Positions 31,001-32,959 of a stretch of 32,959 nucleotides of DNA are shown here, piece after piece (the stretch's first letter is position 1; the number at the start of each line of letters is the position of its first letter). The stretch is from Pseudomonadales bacterium (GTDB lineage Bacteria; Pseudomonadota; Gammaproteobacteria; Pseudomonadales; Azotimanducaceae). The DNA lies in the NCBI GenBank assembly GCA_022825925.1, contig JAJDVW010000166.1, positions 1 to 32,959 on the forward strand, given 5' to 3'. Below the pieces are notes generated by a model. It made no database searches. It had not been told where the DNA came from and worked only from the letters and a program-made list of their open reading frames with translations. Both the position numbers and the translations under genes were made by a program.

Positions 31001-31410
31001 ACCGCGTGACTCACCCCGGGCGGTACGGGCACGCCGCAGTCCTCCGCCAGGCGCCTTGCCGTCGCCTTGTCACCGAAGCGTTGCAGCGTCTCGGCCGTCG
31101 GACCGACGAACAGCAGCCCGGCCCGGTCGCAGGCGTCGGAGAATGCAGCGGATTCGCTCAGGAACCCGTACCCGGGATGGATGGCCTCGCAGCCCGTTTC
31201 CCGGGCGACTTCGATCATCCGGGCGCTGTCCAGGTAGGCCGGTACGCCCTCCGCCCCGAGGCCGATGGCTTCGTCGGCATGGCGCGTGTGGAGTGAGTCG
31301 CGGTCGTCTTCCGCGTAGGCGGCCACGGTCCCGATGCCCAGGTCCGAGGCGGTGCGGATGACGCGGATGGCGATTTCGCCGCGATTGGCGACGAGGAGAC
31401 GGTTGATCAC
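28012..31410 (-). CDS. Single-chain biotin-dependent acyl-CoA carboxylase
   Basis: A 1132-residue polypeptide with three modules. Biotin carboxylase: VINRLLVANRGEIAIRVIRT (start), KAVAGGGGRGMRPV (ATP-grasp loop, 158-171) and VFMEANARLQVEHTVTEEVT (284-303). Biotin carrier: VPAPIQGMVVEISVAEGDV and VAVLEALKMEHVI, with Lys551 as biotin site; the usual EAMKM is EALKM. Carboxyltransferase (about 610-1132): KRTARENIEDLCDDGSFFEY, VLYTEGGGGRTQNGPRSGGN, NSNSPTGGAIDADAADKASR and SWPTGEFAGMGLEGSIKLG. This resembles the single-chain long-chain acyl-CoA carboxylases rather than split acetyl- or propionyl-CoA enzymes. The GTG at 31410 matches the family start; the ORF upstream is not supported. The substrate is unknown. 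Its stop lies 7 bases from that of the convergent membrane-protein gene. Confidence 0.92.
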   Translation of the reverse strand: MINRLLVANRGEIAIRVIRTASDLGIGTVAAYAEDDRDSLHTRHADEAIGLGAEGVPAYLDSARMIEVARETGCEAIHPGYGFLSESAAFSDACDRAGLLFVGPTAETLQRFGDKATARRLAEDCGVPVPPGVSHAVTLEEAGAFFGSLGPGGAVMLKAVAGGGGRGMRPVTARADLEEAFTRAASEADKAFGSADLYVEELLTHARHVEVQVIGDGTGAVAHLWDRECSLQRQRQKLIEVAPAFGLPEGMRNDMLDAAVRIAAAVRYRGVGTIEFLVGAERFVFMEANARLQVEHTVTEEVTGLDLVALQLRIAAGANLADLGLADAPVPATRGVALQARVNLETMHADGTSRPAGGLITAYDPPAGPGIRVDGCGYTGYTTSQRYDSLLAKLVVHADDMDGVIRRTRRALAEFRVEGVRSNIAFLQALLKQPDLAAGAIHTRYVEEHMGTLLEEVRDRPRHYTRETPERDVQQAGVKVDPDDPLAVLNVPRADASPPAAGAAEQPPIIPGPEGTVAVPAPIQGMVVEISVAEGDVLQKGQPVAVLEALKMEHVIASDQPGVVREIALEIGDTIFEGTPIVFVEPQDVEGEYSTGETIDLDAIRPDIAEVDHYRGLAMDEARVAATAKRHDKGKRTARENIEDLCDDGSFFEYGPLVTATRYRDDTPEQLEERIVRTAADAMVMGVGRVNGDLVGRENARCIAMSYDYTVLAGTQGHKNHQKQDRMFGVAKKHRLPVVLYTEGGGGRTQNGPRSGGNRSMGSVGGLQTRTWRELGKLSGLVPIVGVSSGYCFAGNVVLLGACDVIIATEDSSLGVGGPAVIEGGGLGVYAPGEVGPVSIQEPNGVIDIVAKDEAAATAAARHYLSFFQGRAGTWEAHDQRILRHIVPENRRAVYDLRQVIETLGDVGSMLELRPKFGLAMVTAFIRIEGRPVGVIANNSNSPTGGAIDADAADKASRFMQLCDAFDIPILSLIDCPGNMVGPEAEKAALIRHCGRMYVAGANLTVPYFVVVLRKAYGLGALAMATGSFDETSFAISWPTGEFAGMGLEGSIKLGRRRELEAITDIPKRKARYDELVAEAYAWSRALNAGTVFEVDDVIDPAMTRPWVAMGLDSAPPTIPREGKKLSWVDTW

Positions 31411-31650
31411 TTGCGGACCGGTCGGGAAGCGGGGGGTGCGTCGAATGATAGCGTTTTCGCGGGGCACCGCCCGGCGATGCCGCGCGGACGGCGCGCCCGG
31501 CCGCGCCGCGTCCGCGCCGGCCAGGGTGCGTCGGGAATTCGTACGGGGCGCCCGTGGAGCGGCCAGGACATACGGCACTCGTCGCGGCGTACGGTTGCAA
31601 GGATGCAATCGGCCACCCCGCACGCCCGTGGACGTTGCTATGCTCGGGCG

Positions 31651-32796
31651 ATGGCCGCGCCACGCGTTCCGAATCCCTTCGTCCCCGGTCGCGGGAGGAT
31701 CCCGCCGTATCTTGCGGGACGCGGCGACGAGCAACGCCGGCTGCTGGATCTATTCGCCTACCTCGAGCAGGCGCAAGGCGCGCCGCGCGATGCGATCCTG
31801 TCCGGGCCGCGCGGCAACGGCAAGACGGCTCTGCTGCGATGGCTGCAACGGGAGATCGACGCCGGGGACGGTCGCTGCGACGTGGTCTGGCTGACGCCGA
31901 GCGACATCGCGGACCTCGATCAGCTCGCGACCAGTCTGGTGCCCCCGAAGCGGTTCACGGCGTTGCGCCCGGACGCGTTGTCGTTCTCGGTGGGCATCGG
32001 CCGCCTGGGCTGGGAGCTGGGCGGCCAGCGCCGCGCCCTCACGCTCCTGCTCGCCGAGCGCTGCAAGCGCAGGCCGCTCGTGCTGTTGCTGGACGAGGCG
32101 CACACGCTTTCCCTGGAGGTGGGACAAGCCCTGCTGAACGCCAGCCAGACGGTGTCGGCCGAGGCCCCCTTCCTGTTGGTCATGGCGGGGACGCCCGGCC
32201 TGCATCGGCACTTGAACGACATGTCCGCCACGTTCTGGACCCGCGCGGAGAAAATCGGCGTCGGCCGGCTGGGTCGGGAGGCATCGATGGCGGCGCTGAC
32301 GCGGCCGATGGCCGCCGAGGACCCGCCGATCGCGTTCGACGACGAAGCCCTCGAGCGGGTGGTCGCCGAGAGCCAGCACTACCCGTACTTTCTGCAGCTC
32401 TGGGGCGCCGCATTGTGGGCCGTGGCGAAGGCATCCGGCCGGCCGCGGCTCGGCCTCGCGTCCGTCGCGGAGGCCGCGGCCGACTTCGGTGTCCAGAGGT
32501 CCGCGTACTACGAGGATCGGCGCGAGGAGCTGGAGCGGGCGGAACTGTTGCCGGTCGCGGCGCGCGTCGCGGGTGCCTTCGTGGATCGGCCGACGCTGCG
32601 CAGCGACGAAGTGAATGCCGTGATCGCGGCGTCGTCGGGCGCGGATGCGGTCGCTGAGGTCCTGCGGCAGCGCGACCGACTGGCCGCGACGGGCTTCATC
32701 TGGAAGCCTCCCGACTCCGAGGACGCCTGGCAACCGGGCATTCCGAGCCTCATGAGCTACGTCGTCGAGCATGGAGCGCCTCCCGCACCGGAGTGA
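31651..32796 (+). CDS. AAA ATPase (ORC/Cdc6-like P-loop protein)
   Basis: A 381-residue protein from ATG 31651: NPFVPGRGRIPPYLAGRGDE is an N-terminal lead-in like that of ORC/STAND-type AAA_16 proteins, SGPRGNGKTALLRWLQREI (51-69) is Walker A and RPLVLLLDEAHTL (141-153) is Walker B, with sensor-1 region FLLVMAGTPGLHRHLND. The C-terminal part (SVAEAAADFGVQRSAYYEDR and VARVAGAFVDRPTLRSDEVN) looks like a winged-helix region. There is no nuclease or protease partner beside it. Such ATPases occur as stand-alone chromosomal genes and in mobile or defence loci; I cannot choose. The 240-base divergent region to the carboxylase start holds TTGCAA at 31595 and a TATGCT at 31639, not spaced as a clear promoter. 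Confidence 0.72.
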   Translation: MAAPRVPNPFVPGRGRIPPYLAGRGDEQRRLLDLFAYLEQAQGAPRDAILSGPRGNGKTALLRWLQREIDAGDGRCDVVWLTPSDIADLDQLATSLVPPKRFTALRPDALSFSVGIGRLGWELGGQRRALTLLLAERCKRRPLVLLLDEAHTLSLEVGQALLNASQTVSAEAPFLLVMAGTPGLHRHLNDMSATFWTRAEKIGVGRLGREASMAALTRPMAAEDPPIAFDDEALERVVAESQHYPYFLQLWGAALWAVAKASGRPRLGLASVAEAAADFGVQRSAYYEDRREELERAELLPVAARVAGAFVDRPTLRSDEVNAVIAASSGADAVAEVLRQRDRLAATGFIWKPPDSEDAWQPGIPSLMSYVVEHGAPPAPE

Positions 32797-32959
32797 GCGC
32801 CTGGCGGGTCTGGTCGGTCTTTGCCGTGAAATTTCGTGTACGGGAGGTGGCCTGGAGGCACAGCAATACTGCGGTCACTCTGTGGCACCGTAGAGTACGG
32901 CATGCGACCGCGCCGTGTGCGGTGATGGCGCCGCGGCGGCGGGCTGCCCCGGTTTGTGG
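32797..32959. other. Terminal non-coding stretch
   Basis: No ORF with family features, no RNA gene and no clear terminator is seen in the last 163 bases. Confidence 0.4.

Noticed and set aside
29209..31296. 695-residue plus-strand open frame within the carboxylase gene
   Set aside because: Antisense shadow of the biotin carboxylase and carrier modules; no domain features of its own.

Overview
The window is GC-rich, densely coded on both strands, and lacks rRNA, tRNA and CRISPR arrays as far as I can see. A large TonB-dependent receptor, Sec- and Tat-type signal peptides and acyl-CoA/2-oxoglutarate oxygenase genes point to a Gram-negative proteobacterium, most likely an environmental (perhaps marine) gammaproteobacterium known from a metagenome assembly. 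That assignment is inference from gene content only.

Layout. 1-2.3 kb: a decayed amidohydrolase, a DUF4242 protein, a zeta-toxin-like P-loop kinase preceded by two tiny ORFs, and a secreted-protein stub. 2.4-4.6 kb (minus): a compact run of two PPOX/F420-type flavoproteins, a PaaI-like thioesterase and a PhyH oxygenase. 4.7-7.3 kb (plus): a gene with an in-frame UGA exactly where a redox cysteine is expected (W-UGA-P-P-C) and a hairpin right after it, which I read as a selenocysteine-containing peroxiredoxin/SelL-like protein; then a TauD-type oxygenase and a nitroreductase. 7.4-11.7 kb: an exported repeat-type protein, a pair of acyl-CoA dehydrogenases and a Tat-exported intradiol dioxygenase. 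11.8-14.1 kb (minus): two adjacent HigBA-like toxin-antitoxin modules, the second with its HTH antitoxin fused to a PIN-like domain, each with a palindrome just before the toxin gene. 14.2-19.4 kb: PhyH-enoyl-CoA hydratase-MDR dehydrogenase operon (minus) divergent from two further PhyH genes (plus). 19.4-23.9 kb: an accessory zone with a uracil-DNA-glycosylase-like gene, an RRM remnant, a PD-(D/E)XK nuclease, a Sel1 protein, a coiled-coil membrane protein and a dispersed palindromic repeat family. 23.9-27.2 kb (minus): TonB receptor plus a close paralogue of the 17-kb PhyH. 27.4-32.8 kb: a two-TM protein, a single-chain biotin-dependent acyl-CoA carboxylase and an AAA ATPase.

Theme. Six Fe(II)/2-oxoglutarate oxygenases (five PhyH, one TauD) sit among acyl-CoA dehydrogenases, an enoyl-CoA hydratase, a thioesterase, an acyl-CoA carboxylase and an intradiol dioxygenase, suggesting oxidative breakdown of lipid-like or aromatic compounds imported through the TonB receptor. 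The substrate cannot be read from sequence.

Data caveat. At least six otherwise intact genes in the first 18.3 kb carry single- or double-base frameshifts, three of them an extra A in an AAA run. Residual sequencing indels are the simplest explanation, though true decay is possible. The UGA at 5069 cannot be explained by an indel because the frame is the same on both sides.
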